Below are positions 1-9,500 of a stretch of 59,785 bases of DNA, one piece after another. The translations under genes and the position numbers were made by a program. Position 1 is the stretch's first letter; every line of letters starts with the position of its first letter. The notes below the pieces were generated by a model, which worked only from the letters and a program-made list of their open reading frames with translations, searched no databases and was not told where the DNA came from. Origin of the DNA: Gemmatimonadota bacterium (lineage in GTDB: Bacteria; JAAXHH01); assembly GCA_026706345.1 (NCBI GenBank), contig JAPOYX010000265.1, forward strand, positions 1-59,785, written 5' to 3'.

Positions 1-151
1 GCCAATCCCCCATGGCCCGCGGGCGTGCCGCCTCCATCGCGGCCAGTTCTTCCGCGGAAGGTCCACTGGCACAGCCGGTACCCATCCACGAGGGAGCGGC
101 GACCAGAAGACAGAGCGCCAGGACCGAATACGTGATACTCCATCTTTTCAT
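1..151 (-). CDS. N-terminal part of a putative lipoprotein, cut by the left window edge
   Basis: Reading the minus strand from an ATG at 151 gives 50 residues beginning MKRWSITYSVLALCLL, open to the window edge. A strong ribosome binding site (AAAGGAG, 8 nt spacing) precedes the ATG. The start has a basic residue pair, a hydrophobic stretch to about residue 20 and a Cys at 27 in the context MGTGC, so lipoprotein export is likely although the lipobox is not canonical. It follows the tolB-cpoB genes, the place where pal would be expected, but no OmpA-type domain is visible in the part present, so identity with Pal is only a possibility. Its own promoter is proposed at 199-226. Confidence 0.7.
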   Translation of the reverse strand, partial: MKRWSITYSVLALCLLVAAPSWMGTGCASGPSAEELAAMEAARPRAMGDW

Positions 152-198
152 TATAGCACTCCTTTCACATTGCGTTTCTCATCCGGCACCAGGCGGCG

Positions 199-226
199 AG
201 TATATGGACGCCTTCTCCGGCCTCAA
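199..226 (-). promoter_or_regulatory. Candidate sigma-70 promoter for the lipoprotein gene
   Basis: On the minus strand a -35 box TTGAGG (221-226) is separated by 16 bp from a -10 box TATACT (199-204). The predicted start near 192 leaves a leader of about 40 nt. The same 16 bp/TATACT arrangement is seen at 13231-13258. Confidence 0.45.
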
Positions 227-306
227 CTTACATTTAATATGCATAAGTCAATTCAGCACATCCACAGTTAAAATTCCGAATTCGGCGGCCAAAGTAAAGT
301 AATAAG

Positions 307-1110
307 TCATTCTTCCGGCATAAGGTCCAGTCTCATCCTCGCGAGCTGGGCCTCCTCGGTATCGGGAAATTCACCAGTTACCCGTTCCAGGTAGGATCTT
401 GCCTCGGACAGTTCCGCTCTGGCCACCTTGATAAAAGCGATCTTCAACAGGGTGGCCGGCACCTTGTTTCCATCCGGATGCGCGTTCAACAGCATCTCGT
501 AAGCGTCGAGCGCCTGAGTGTACAGGCTCTGCGTGTAGTAGCAGTCGCCGATATAGTACTGCGCGTCGTCTGCCAGGTCCGAGTCCGGGAAGTATTCGAT
601 GTACTGGGTAAACTGCCGGACCGCCACGTCATAATTGCCCCGCTGGTAATCCCTCAACCCCAGGTCGTACAGTTCGCCCGGATCGAAGGACCCGGACGCC
701 AGCGCGGAAGTATCCGGCCTTTCCGTTGCGCTCAACTGGACTTGTATGCGCTCCAGCCTGCGCACCAGGGCCGAAAACTGACGGTCGCTTTCCGTAATGC
801 GCGTCGTAAGGATCTGCAACCGGTTTTCCAGGCCGCTGATCCGCTGTCCCATGTCCGCCCGCATGCGCAACATCTCATCCGTCTGGTCCCGCACGAGGGC
901 TTCCAACCTCCCGATGTGGACCTTCAGCGAGTCTATGTCCTCCCGAAGGGCGACCTCCTCGCGCATGACCTGCAACTGGGCCCGCAGATGCGTCGTGTCG
1001 TTCTTCAGGTTGGTCAAGTCGGACTGGACACCACATGCGCTTGTAACGACCAGGGCGCAGACCGCCGGCAGCATGCCCCGGCCGAGGTGTTTCAAGGTCC
1101 TTTCTTTCAT
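307..1110 (-). CDS. cpoB: Tol-Pal accessory protein CpoB/YbgF-like (coiled coil plus TPR)
   Basis: CpoB (YbgF) is a periplasmic partner of TolA that links outer-membrane constriction with peptidoglycan synthesis. The start used is ATG 1110 (MKERTLKH), 22 nt after tolB, with AGGAG close upstream; a longer reading to 1197 would overlap tolB. The first 26 residues form an export signal with a Cys near SACG, so it may be a lipoprotein. Residues about 30-130 are a charged heptad-like coiled coil, and the C-terminal half carries TPR units of the YbgF type (LYDLGLRDYQRGNYDVAV, then DDAQYYIGDCYY). E. coli CpoB is about 263 residues; this one is 267. It closes the Tol operon. Confidence 0.88.
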   Translation of the reverse strand: MKERTLKHLGRGMLPAVCALVVTSACGVQSDLTNLKNDTTHLRAQLQVMREEVALREDIDSLKVHIGRLEALVRDQTDEMLRMRADMGQRISGLENRLQILTTRITESDRQFSALVRRLERIQVQLSATERPDTSALASGSFDPGELYDLGLRDYQRGNYDVAVRQFTQYIEYFPDSDLADDAQYYIGDCYYTQSLYTQALDAYEMLLNAHPDGNKVPATLLKIAFIKVARAELSEARSYLERVTGEFPDTEEAQLARMRLDLMPEE

Positions 1111-1132
1111 TTCTCCTCTATTCACGCCGGTT

Positions 1133-2554
1133 TCATTCGGGCCTGGGTCCCCAGCCTGGTTGCCGGTTGTTGCCCTCGGTGATGACGGGATGAACATCGC
1201 CGCCGTTCCAGTACATCCGGTAGATATGGTACTCTCCCTTGCGGATCCGGTCGGAACCGAAGAGAATGTGCAGTCCGTCTGGGGACCAGGCCGGATTCAC
1301 GTTGTCCCCTTCCGGTCCGCGGACACCCGTGAGCTTCACGATGTTCCGACCGTTGACATCGCAGGTGTAGATATTAAAGACCCGTTGGGAGCCTCCCCGC
1401 CTTCCCGGCGCCAGATCACCGCCCACGAAAGCGATGCGGTCACCCCGGGGCGACCACGCGGGCGATCCGTTGTAACCGCCTTCGAAGGTGATGCGATGAT
1501 CGTTCGAGCCATCTATATTAATAACGTACAGGTGCTTCTGTGTCAATCGGTCCGACATGTATACCACCTGGTCGCCCCGGGGTGACCAGGACGGTGAAAC
1601 GTTGATCCCGTAACCGGTCGCCAGCGGGATCAGTTCGCTTCCGTCCAACGTGCTGATGAAAAGCTTGGAAATCCCCTTCGTGACCAGGCCCACGATCAAG
1701 TGGCGGCCGTCCGGCGACCAGCGTGGCGACAGCACCGTTCTCCCCTTGAAAGAGACCTTGCTGGTTTCCCCGTTCTGCAGGTCGAGTAGATACAACTCGT
1801 GGGGCCCGTCCCTGTAGGAGGTGTAGGCGATCCTGGTGCCGTCCGGGGACCAGGTCGGCGAGTATTTCCGTGCGCCGTCCCGGGTCAGCTGCCGGACGTT
1901 GAAGCCGTCGTAGTCCGATATGTACAGTTCCGGGGCGCCGCTGCGCTGGGAGATAAAGACGACACGAGTCTGAGCGATGCCTCGATCCCCGGTCAACTGG
2001 AACACGATATCGTCGGCCATGAGATGCACGATCCTTCTCAGGGTCAGGTCGAAGGCGGCGTACCCCTTTTCCAGGATCGTCCGCCGGGTGCCCACGTCGG
2101 TAAGGCGCACGGAGATTTCCACCTGAGATCCTGAAACCTCGTACGTTCCCGACACCATGACCTGCACGGACAACTTGCGAAGCAGCTCGAGGTCCACTTC
2201 CCCGGCGGCGTCCAGGAACACGTAGGCGGTGTCGCCGGCGCTGTCCGTCAGAACCGGGGAGCCAGCGTCCGCTCCGGTCCGGGCCGGAATGGAAAGGTCC
2301 CGCACGGCAAATACGCCGGAGAACGACAGGTCCCGCATGAGCACCTGGTTGACGGTGTCCTGCACGGCGGCGTCGAAGGCCGTTCCGTCCCGGGGGGCAA
2401 AGGGCTTGAAGGCGATCGGTATGCGGGGGGAGACGCGGGCCTGCACACTGAGATTGACCTCGTCCTGGGCCGACACGGAGTTCGCGCCGAGCAGGGGCAG
2501 GACGAAAGCCATCACCAGAATCCTCAACGGCCGGACAAACCGCTGTTTTCTCAT
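1133..2554 (-). CDS. tolB: TolB, periplasmic beta-propeller of the Tol-Pal system
   Basis: TolB is the periplasmic hub that binds Pal and TolA in the Tol-Pal envelope-constriction machine. The 473-residue product begins with a signal peptide ending near NSVSAQ. An N-terminal alpha/beta domain (about 30-200, with the typical LSVQVMVSGTYE region) is followed by WD40-like PD40 repeats carrying the SPxWSPDGxxIAY pattern at least five times (YSPTWSPDGTRIAYTS, LSPRWSPDGRHL, VSPSWSPRGDQVVYMS, GSPAWSPRGDRIAF, VNPAWSPDGLHILF). It lies between the TonB/TolA-like gene (70 nt upstream) and cpoB. Length and domain order match the family. Confidence 0.95.
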   Translation of the reverse strand: MRKQRFVRPLRILVMAFVLPLLGANSVSAQDEVNLSVQARVSPRIPIAFKPFAPRDGTAFDAAVQDTVNQVLMRDLSFSGVFAVRDLSIPARTGADAGSPVLTDSAGDTAYVFLDAAGEVDLELLRKLSVQVMVSGTYEVSGSQVEISVRLTDVGTRRTILEKGYAAFDLTLRRIVHLMADDIVFQLTGDRGIAQTRVVFISQRSGAPELYISDYDGFNVRQLTRDGARKYSPTWSPDGTRIAYTSYRDGPHELYLLDLQNGETSKVSFKGRTVLSPRWSPDGRHLIVGLVTKGISKLFISTLDGSELIPLATGYGINVSPSWSPRGDQVVYMSDRLTQKHLYVINIDGSNDHRITFEGGYNGSPAWSPRGDRIAFVGGDLAPGRRGGSQRVFNIYTCDVNGRNIVKLTGVRGPEGDNVNPAWSPDGLHILFGSDRIRKGEYHIYRMYWNGGDVHPVITEGNNRQPGWGPRPE

Positions 2555-2624
2555 TATTTCAGGCTTTCCGTGCTGGAAGCCAAATATGGCCTCGGGCCTG
2601 GTACTGCGTGCATTCGCGCCTGCT

Positions 2625-3248
2625 TCACAATGCGTATTGGAACGCGAAATGCACGCCCAGGTAGGATTTCCTGTAACCTTCCGGCAGCGGCGGCAGCGGA
2701 TCGGCCGCGTTCAACGCCCGTTGCGCCGCCAGGTCGAAGACCGGGTTGGAAGACGAACGCTCCATGACGACGTTGGAAATCCGGCCCGACCGCGTGACGC
2801 GAAAATAGATGACGGTTTCCAGGTGCGTTACGCCGAGCATTCTGGGCACGTTGAAATGCTGTTGTATCTTCCGCTGTATCGCGCCGAGGTAGTACGGGAA
2901 TTCGAAGTTCCGCTCGTCCAGGCGGATGCCCGGGGAATCGGTTTCAAAGGACTGCGGCGTTTCCGGTCCCGGGTCCGGTTCTTCAGAGACCAGGCGCGGC
3001 GTCCTTTCAAGCGCCAGAGCCGCCTCCTCCTGCGGCACGGCGGCCTCCTTCCGCGAGACGACTTCGTACGCCTCGTCTATCATGGGCGGACGTCGAATCG
3101 GCGGGCTCTCGGCCAGCGTTACGAGATCGACCCGGTAGACCTGCTGGTCCAGCGATGACGCCGTCGTGGACCACCAGGTATTCAAACCGATCAACCCGGC
3201 GATAATCGCGAAATGCAGCAATCCGGAAGCCCAGATCATGCGTGTCAT
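2625..3248 (-). CDS. tolA: TolA/TonB-type energy transducer with TonB C-terminal domain
   Basis: This protein should bridge the TolQ-TolR proton channel in the inner membrane to partners in the periplasm. It has one N-terminal membrane segment (about 8-26, LLHFAIIAGLIGLNTW), a short middle region of about 80 residues rich in Pro, Glu and Arg, and a C-terminal TonB-like domain ending in VTRSGRISNVVMERSSSNP followed by the FDLAAQRALNAADPLPPLP pattern of this family. At 207 residues it is much shorter than E. coli TolA, whose long helical spacer is missing. The ATG overlaps the tolR stop (TAATG), so translation is probably coupled. Position between tolR and tolB favours TolA over TonB. Confidence 0.85.
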   Translation of the reverse strand: MTRMIWASGLLHFAIIAGLIGLNTWWSTTASSLDQQVYRVDLVTLAESPPIRRPPMIDEAYEVVSRKEAAVPQEEAALALERTPRLVSEEPDPGPETPQSFETDSPGIRLDERNFEFPYYLGAIQRKIQQHFNVPRMLGVTHLETVIYFRVTRSGRISNVVMERSSSNPVFDLAAQRALNAADPLPPLPEGYRKSYLGVHFAFQYAL

Positions 3249-3667
3249 TATCGTGACGGTCTCAGACTGGTCGCCAGTCCTATCTGCGTTACGCCGTGCT
3301 CCTTGAGTTTATCGAGCACGGCAATGACGGTGCCGTAGGGCACCCGCTCGTCCCCACGGATAAACACCGGTTTATCCTGCTGATCCTCGAATATCTCCCT
3401 GAACACTCCGTCGAACTGGCCGATCGAGAGCAGGCGGTCTTCCAGGTACAGCGACCCCTCGCTCGTTATCGTGATGACGAGGCCCTCGGCAAGATCCGGC
3501 GCGGCCGCGCTCGCCCTGGGGAGGTCCACCTGGACTCCGCTCTGGATCATGGGCGTGGTGATCATGAAGATGATCAGGAGCACGGTCATGACGTCGACCA
3601 GCGCCGTTACGTTGATTTCCGAAAGGGCGCGGGGCGAACCCGCGCTATTGAAATCAAACGAGTTCAT
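3248..3667 (-). CDS. tolR: TolR/ExbD-family proton-channel subunit
   Basis: TolR works with TolQ to turn proton flow into motion of TolA. The 139-residue product shows the family layout: a short cytoplasmic N-terminus, one membrane helix (about 22-42) containing the conserved Asp in VDVMTVLLIIFM, and a periplasmic domain with PVFIRGDERVPYG, the usual C-terminal motif. The gene overlaps tolQ by 14 nt and touches the next gene with TAATG, so the three genes form one tightly coupled unit. Confidence 0.92.
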   Translation of the reverse strand: MNSFDFNSAGSPRALSEINVTALVDVMTVLLIIFMITTPMIQSGVQVDLPRASAAAPDLAEGLVITITSEGSLYLEDRLLSIGQFDGVFREIFEDQQDKPVFIRGDERVPYGTVIAVLDKLKEHGVTQIGLATSLRPSR

Positions 3668-4361
3668 GGCGTCCCCGCAACTGGAGGATGTTCAGGACCG
3701 CGGTGGCCAGATCTTCAAGTTCCAGGCCCAGGTCTCTCGACCGCTGCACGAAGTAGTTGTACGCCACCATGGCCGGGATGGCCACGGCCAGGCCCGCGAT
3801 CGTCGTGATCAGGGCTTCCGCGATACCGGGCGCCACGACCACGATGTTGGTGGAGCCCTTGGTACTGATGTCCAGAAAAGCGGTCATGACGCCCCATACC
3901 GTTCCGAACAGGCCGAGAAACGGGCACACGCTTCCCGCCGTGGCCAGTATGGGCAGTCGTTGCTCGAACCGGGCCAGTTCCCGGTGGGCGGCCAGCCGGA
4001 GGTCGCGATAGACGGATTCCATCAGGTCCTGGCCGATTTTCTTCGACCGGTCCGCATGGTCTTCGTTGCCGCCTGAAGGGGAGAGAGCCGACTTGTGCTT
4101 CTCGTATACCTCGCGGAAGACGACGGCGGCGGGACTGCAGGGCCACTTCGAAGCGACGGTATAAACCTGGTCGTAGTCGCGCTGGGACTGAAAGAAAGCA
4201 AGGAAATGCCGGGACTGCGCCTGGGCCCGGCGGAAGTACCGCCAGCGCTCCGCCATAATCGCCCATGAAACGATAGAGAAGATCAGGAGGACGATGATAA
4301 CGGACTTGGCGACGGTGCCCGAATCCAGAATCAGATTCAGGATACTGACTTCGGATGACAA
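3654..4361 (-). CDS. tolQ: TolQ/ExbB-family proton-channel subunit
   Basis: This is the polytopic partner of TolR. Three membrane segments fit the MotA/TolQ/ExbB fold: about 18-38, about 128-152 (CPFLGLFGTVWGVMTAF, the most conserved family stretch) and about 170-192 (EALITTIAGLAVAIPAMVAY). A long cytoplasmic loop lies between the first and second. No ATG exists near the N-terminus; the reading frame opens at a TTG at 4361 after an in-frame stop, with AAAGGA about 12 nt upstream, so TTG is the likely start. First gene of the Tol operon behind the promoter at 4413-4441. Confidence 0.92.
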   Translation of the reverse strand: MSSEVSILNLILDSGTVAKSVIIVLLIFSIVSWAIMAERWRYFRRAQAQSRHFLAFFQSQRDYDQVYTVASKWPCSPAAVVFREVYEKHKSALSPSGGNEDHADRSKKIGQDLMESVYRDLRLAAHRELARFEQRLPILATAGSVCPFLGLFGTVWGVMTAFLDISTKGSTNIVVVAPGIAEALITTIAGLAVAIPAMVAYNYFVQRSRDLGLELEDLATAVLNILQLRGRHELV

Positions 4362-4412
4362 AGCGCTTTCTTATCCTTTCGACCGATCTCGTGTCCCTTC
4401 CCGGCGGCCTGA

Positions 4413-4441
4413 AAGTAAGAGCCGGGCAGGATGCGTGTCAA
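4413..4441 (-). promoter_or_regulatory. Candidate promoter of the Tol operon
   Basis: A perfect -35 box TTGACA (4436-4441) is followed after 17 bp by a poor -10 box TTACTT (4413-4418). It lies in the 110 bp between tolQ and the upstream dehydrogenase gene. The weak -10 keeps confidence moderate. Confidence 0.4.
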
Positions 4442-4471
4442 GCACTATGGGAGCCCGGATATTGCCGGTTC

Positions 4472-5425
4472 CTATGCCCTGATCAGCGCGACTTCAACGG
4501 CCAGGTTCGGATGTCCGTCGATCAGCTCGAGGGCTTCGGCGATGCGATGCACGGGGAATACATGGGTCAGCAGGGGACGCAGTCTGACCGCGCCGATGCC
4601 GACGAGTTTCAACCCCCGTTCCACCAAATGGGAGGTTTCAAACGGCTGTTCCCGTCCCATGATCAGTTGCAGCGATCGTTCCGACCATTCCCGCATTTCG
4701 ATGGATACGGGGTTTGCCACGGGTTTGAGAACGACCAGCTTTCCGCCCGGCCGCAGCATCGCCGCACATTGGAAAAAGGAAATCTCGTTGCCGGCGCATT
4801 CGAGACAAACATCCACGCCCCGGCCGCCGGTCTGGTCCATGACGCGCCGATGGGCGTCTTCCGTGGAGACATTGATCACGGTGTCCGCGCCCGCGTCCCG
4901 CGCGCGCTGCAGACGCGTCGCGTGCAGGTCCGCCGCGATTACAGCCGTCGCGCCCGATATGCGCGCGATCTGCGTACTCAGCAGACCGGTGGTCCCCGTA
5001 CCGCTGATGAAAACCGACCGGTCTTTCACCTGGGCGCGTTCCAACCCGTTCAGGACCGTCGGCATCAGGGCGGCTATGGCGCCCTCTTCAAAACTGATGC
5101 CGACCGGCAACTTTACGACGTGGTACGCGGGCACGCTGTGGTATTCGGGAAAACCGCCGTCGGTATGGCAGGCGACGACCCGGTCGCCCGGGACGAGCGC
5201 CTCCACGCGCTCCCCGGCTTTCTCGATGATTCCCGTGAAACACCGGCTCAACGACACGTGGCGGCCGTTGGCGGCCGGTACCGGCTTAGCGTCGGCATCG
5301 GCGATGCCCCGGCGAGACAGGACACACGCCCGTGCCTTGAGCAGCACTTCCACGTCGTTGCAGGAAGGCACGGGCCCGCTGGATACCTCGGGATTGCCAA
5401 CCGTATCCAGCGTCAGTTTCTGCAT
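4472..5425 (-). CDS. Medium-chain dehydrogenase/reductase lacking the usual zinc-site residues
   Basis: The protein has the two-domain MDR fold: an N-terminal catalytic domain with the PGDRVVA turn, then a Rossmann domain (FISGTGTTGLLSTQIAR, a GxGxxG-like loop) with the family C-terminal helix region (HRIAEALELIDG). In zinc-dependent members the motif GHE supplies ligands before the segment xxGxVxxVG; here the aligned stretch reads SRCFTGIIEKAG, so His and Glu are absent. The enzyme may be zinc-independent or use a changed site. The start chosen is ATG 5425, with AGAGG 5 nt upstream, rather than the TTG at 5446. It follows the FNR gene and may share its transcript. Substrate unknown. Confidence 0.75.
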   Translation of the reverse strand: MQKLTLDTVGNPEVSSGPVPSCNDVEVLLKARACVLSRRGIADADAKPVPAANGRHVSLSRCFTGIIEKAGERVEALVPGDRVVACHTDGGFPEYHSVPAYHVVKLPVGISFEEGAIAALMPTVLNGLERAQVKDRSVFISGTGTTGLLSTQIARISGATAVIAADLHATRLQRARDAGADTVINVSTEDAHRRVMDQTGGRGVDVCLECAGNEISFFQCAAMLRPGGKLVVLKPVANPVSIEMREWSERSLQLIMGREQPFETSHLVERGLKLVGIGAVRLRPLLTHVFPVHRIAEALELIDGHPNLAVEVALIRA

Positions 5426-5534
5426 GGCGGCCTCTTCGTCGTACAAGATGCGACCCGGCTCCGGCGCTTGATGACCGGGGAACCCGGGAGGCAGGGTGCT
5501 CGTTCACCCCGCCGCGAACCGGCCGGGTCTCCGG

Positions 5535-6467
5535 CTACCAGTATTCCTCGAAGTGTATATTCCCCTTGTCCCTTCGATGATCCGCCTTGAAGCCACGGGA
5601 CTCGAGCAGCTCGACCATGCCGGTGGGCGAGGGGTAGGACTTGTCGCCTTCTCTGGTGTAATTGGGCACGCCGATCATGTCCGGGTTTCCACAGATATAC
5701 ACGTGGGTCCTGTCCGGGGCCAGGACGATACCGGTCCTCTCTTCCAGTTCTCCGGTCTTTACGAGGTCTTGTATATACACCTTGCGGTTGAGGTTGTGCG
5801 CCTCCCGCGTGGTCAGCGTGATGTAATGGTAGTTCGAATGAAGCCGCTCCAGCCGCTCGTTGGTATCCTGGTAACCCAGGTCCCGGGCGTATCGGACGCA
5901 GACCACCGATATGATGTCGGGCCTGTGGCCGTTCCGCAGCAGATCGGCGATCATGCAGTTGTGGGGCGCCTCTCCGGTGCCCGTCGCGGCGAAGATGACC
6001 TGGTCTTCCGGCCCCATGTGTTCCAGGGTGTAATGGCCCGTCACCTTGGGCCCCATCCAGAGCCGGTCGCCTTCCTTCAGCATCCACAGCCTGGGCGTGA
6101 GGGAAGGATCCTGGCCCTCTTCGCCGTCACGGGCCACGAGCGTAATGTAGAACTCGTAGTAATCCATGTCCCCCGGTTCCAGCAATTGGGCGGGATCGTC
6201 CTCGTACATGGGAAAGGACATGGAGTAGGCGCGGCGGACGAGCTTCGTCTTGAGGTTCTCGTTTACATCCTCGTTATGGGCCGGATCGTTGGTGGGCTCC
6301 CAGTCGCCCAGGCCGAGGGTCGTGTACTGCCCGGGCTTGTACGGCGGGAGTTCGTCGTCCGGTTTCACCCGGATGATCCACAGTTCGGGGTTCAGCTCAT
6401 GGATTTCGGTAAGTGTGGCGTTATAATGTTGCTCCCTTAAGGCCCTGATCTCTTCTGACGTATGCAT
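5535..6467 (-). CDS. Ferredoxin/flavodoxin-NADP+ reductase family protein
   Basis: Members of this flavoprotein family move electrons between NADPH and ferredoxin or flavodoxin. The FAD domain shows PYKPGQYTTLGLG and the RAYSM motif (RxYS/T, FAD binding); the NADP domain shows the GTGEAP loop (VIFAATGTGEAPHN), a CVRYARDLGY stretch and the late CGNPDM motif that contacts nicotinamide. Length is 310 residues with ATG 6467 as start (GGCAGG upstream), dropping the weaker extension to 6509. An unusual feature is an insert of about 30 residues between the FAD motifs (DPAHNEDVNENLKTKLV). The MDR gene begins about 110 nt downstream on the same strand. Confidence 0.85.
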   Translation of the reverse strand: MHTSEEIRALREQHYNATLTEIHELNPELWIIRVKPDDELPPYKPGQYTTLGLGDWEPTNDPAHNEDVNENLKTKLVRRAYSMSFPMYEDDPAQLLEPGDMDYYEFYITLVARDGEEGQDPSLTPRLWMLKEGDRLWMGPKVTGHYTLEHMGPEDQVIFAATGTGEAPHNCMIADLLRNGHRPDIISVVCVRYARDLGYQDTNERLERLHSNYHYITLTTREAHNLNRKVYIQDLVKTGELEERTGIVLAPDRTHVYICGNPDMIGVPNYTREGDKSYPSPTGMVELLESRGFKADHRRDKGNIHFEEYW

Positions 6468-6565
6468 GTATACCTGCCGTGTCTCCGTGTATGGGCCATG
6501 GTGAATCAACGGGGGATATGCCGACCGCCAGGCCGCGGTTTATGGAGTATCCTGGAAATCGGCGC

Positions 6566-9500
6566 CTAAAAATCGGCGCCGATCGTAAAGAAGAACTGGG
6601 TATCGTTCAGCGCGTTCCTCAGACGGTAGGAACGCGTACCCGGGAACTCGGATTCCAGTCCCCGGGGCACGTTGGGGAGGGCTTCGTTGTTGTACCACGA
6701 CGGCCGCCTTCCCAGGTCGAATTGGCGGGCGACATCGAACTTCAGGATCAGGAAGCCGACGCGCGCCCGGGCACCGATTCCATAGGCCACGGCGATTGGG
6801 CCTCCCGCCAGCTCTTCCATCGTACCGGGTCCCAGTCCATTGCTCCGGACGAGCCTGCCGTCGACGAATTCACCCACGTTTGGGTAGCCCGCGTACTGGT
6901 TGGCCTGCACGGCGCTGGTGTTCTGGTCCCACGCGCTTCCCGCGTCCACGAACAGCGAACCCCGGATCTGCTGGAAGGCGAGCGGAAGCGGCCAGCCCAT
7001 GGCCAGCACTTCGATCAGTGGAAACCGGAATTCCGCGTTGACCATCGCGACCTTGCTCCCCCAGACGGACCAGTAGTTGGCGCCACGAAAGTCATAGGGG
7101 CCTCCGAAGGGATAGAGTTCCTGGTCGCGCCCCTCGCTGGCCAGCCCGAACAGGCGGAAGGCGAAAGCGTAGCGTTGCAACACGTTGAAGTACGTACGGT
7201 AGTCGATGAAGGCGCGTGTAAACTCCAATTCACCGAAGGTCGGCGTCACTTCCACGCGGCCCCGGGCACCGGCGATCGGACCGGTGACGCCATAGAGGGT
7301 GTGATCGGTGACCAAGGCGACGTTGGGTTGAATGAAATTCACACTGCCGAGGTTCCCGCGCCGGGTTCGGCGAATACCGAAGTAATTGAAGCTCACATCT
7401 ACCAGTTCACGTGTCCTGTGCACCCCCTGGACGCCCAGTTCTATGCGGCTGAACTGGCTGAAAGGCCGGCTTACGAAGAGATGAACGCCGCGGTTGATCT
7501 GGGTCGTCACCTGGGTAAGGATGGGGCTCTGGTAGTTGTAAAACAGGTCGTAACTGTACTGAAACGCCGCAACGCTCCAATTGACGCGCCGGGTCAGGTT
7601 GGTATACTGGAGCAGCAAGTTCGCATCGGTCAGGGATCCGAAAACGTTGGCGCCGACAAGAATCTTGTGATTGTTCAGGATATCGCTGAAGGACAGGAGA
7701 GAACTGCCCACCAGACCGACGTTCGTGGCGTAACCGGCATTCCCGCCGATATAATCGAGGCCGAAACGGGGGGAGTACTTCTTCTTCTTGAACGTGCCGT
7801 CGATCCAGGCGGTCGTATCCGGCAGTTCGCCCCCCGGTCCGATACCGCGCGTGACGGGTCCGAAAGGAAATTCCGGTTCCTGAAGGAGTTCGGTACTTCT
7901 CGTTTCCTCGGGCATCTCGTCCGGTGCCGTCGCTTCCGGGACGGACGTCGTATCGGGAGGCGCCGTAAGTACGGTCCGGACGGTGGATACTTTCTCCCGC
8001 TCCGGTTCTGAAGTCGATTGCCCGGTCCGCCCGGTCCGCCCGGTCCGCCCGGTCCCGGGCGCCGCGTCCGCCGAAGGGGACAGGGTATCGGCGGCCGCCA
8101 CGGCGGTGTCCGGCGAAGACCCGTCGCCAGCCCCAGCCGCAGGGTTTTCTTCGGAAGGTTCGGTTCTCAGGGGCGGGGCGAGTTGCTGCGCCACCGGTGA
8201 CGCTCCGGGCGTCGCGGCCCGTGCGTGATCATAGGGCTCCTTCATCAACGACACCGGGTCGGTGATGGCGAACAGGTCGAATCCGCCCCAGGACAGGGAG
8301 GAAAAGACCAGGCGGTCCGCCTTCTGCGCCCAGGTGATGGCGGGACCGGCGGCCGTAACGTTGGTCACACCGGTCAGGATATTGGTAATCTGGTAGGTCT
8401 CCCTGGACTTCATGTCCCAGATGAAGATGTTGGAAATGCCGGTGCGGTCCGATATGAAGGCGATCTTCTCGCCATCGGCCGACCACTGCGGCGAAATGCT
8501 CTTGCCGATCTGATCGGGGATCTTTTCGACCTCTCCCGTGGCCAGGTCGTACAGCGCCAGTTGCTGATAGCCGAAAGTAAGCGTTCGGAAATTCGTTACT
8601 TCGCCCCGGTCCGTGGAAAAGGCGATCTTCTTGCCGTCCGGCGACCACACGGGATCCCGGTCGGTGTACCGGTCCCGGGTCAGCGCCTTCAGATTGCTCC
8701 CCGTGGCGTCCACCACGTACAGGTCCGACTGTCCGCCCTGGAGACCGACGAAGACCAGCTTCTTCCCGTCGGGCGACCAGCTCGGCGACGTGGCCCCGTC
8801 CAGGTCGACTTTGATACGCCTGACCACCTTTCGCCTCTTGACGTCCATGACATACAGGGCGTCCCGCGCCCCCACTTTGGCCGGAAAGGCGATGTACTGC
8901 TCATCGGGCGACCACGAAATGGACGTGGAAAAAAACCGGAGGGACTCGAAATCGGCGGAGCGTTCGCCTTCGACGAGCTTGGAAATGACTTCGCCGTTAA
9001 TGGCGGAGGCCAGGTAGATGTCGTTGTAAAGACTCTTGTTGGAGATGAATACCAGCTTGTCGCCCCGCGGCGAAATCGCCGGAGCGAGGTGCAGACCCGC
9101 CCGGGATTCCCGGACGTCGGTCAGCTGGCGGGCAAAGGCCTGCGGCTTGTCGTAATCCTTGATCTGCGGAAGGTAGGTCTTGCGCACATGCTCGTTCCAT
9201 TCGTCGGACAGCTTCTCGATATCCTTGCCTATGGAGGAACGAAAGGCCTCGTTTACGTTCCGCATGCGGCCCGTCTTGCGGAGGATCTCACCGATCTTGC
9301 GGTCACCGTACCGGTCGCCGATGTAGGCGAAAAGGGCCTGGCCGAACCGGTATACGCCGAAGCTGTAGTCCATGGACGGTATGGTCGGGGGGAGGTAGCC
9401 CTGCAGCGCGGCGTCCCGAAGCCACATATGGGTATACGCGTCGATCCCGCCCAGGGACAGGTATTCCGCCATGCCTTCCATGAACCAGAGCGGTGCGACG

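Noticed and set aside
12-302. Plus-strand ORF of 96 residues at the left edge
   Set aside because: It runs against a well-supported lipoprotein start with RBS and promoter on the minus strand; no plausible RBS of its own.
4355-5590. Plus-strand ORF of 411 residues over the MDR gene
   Set aside because: Mirror of the MDR reading; no recognisable protein features.
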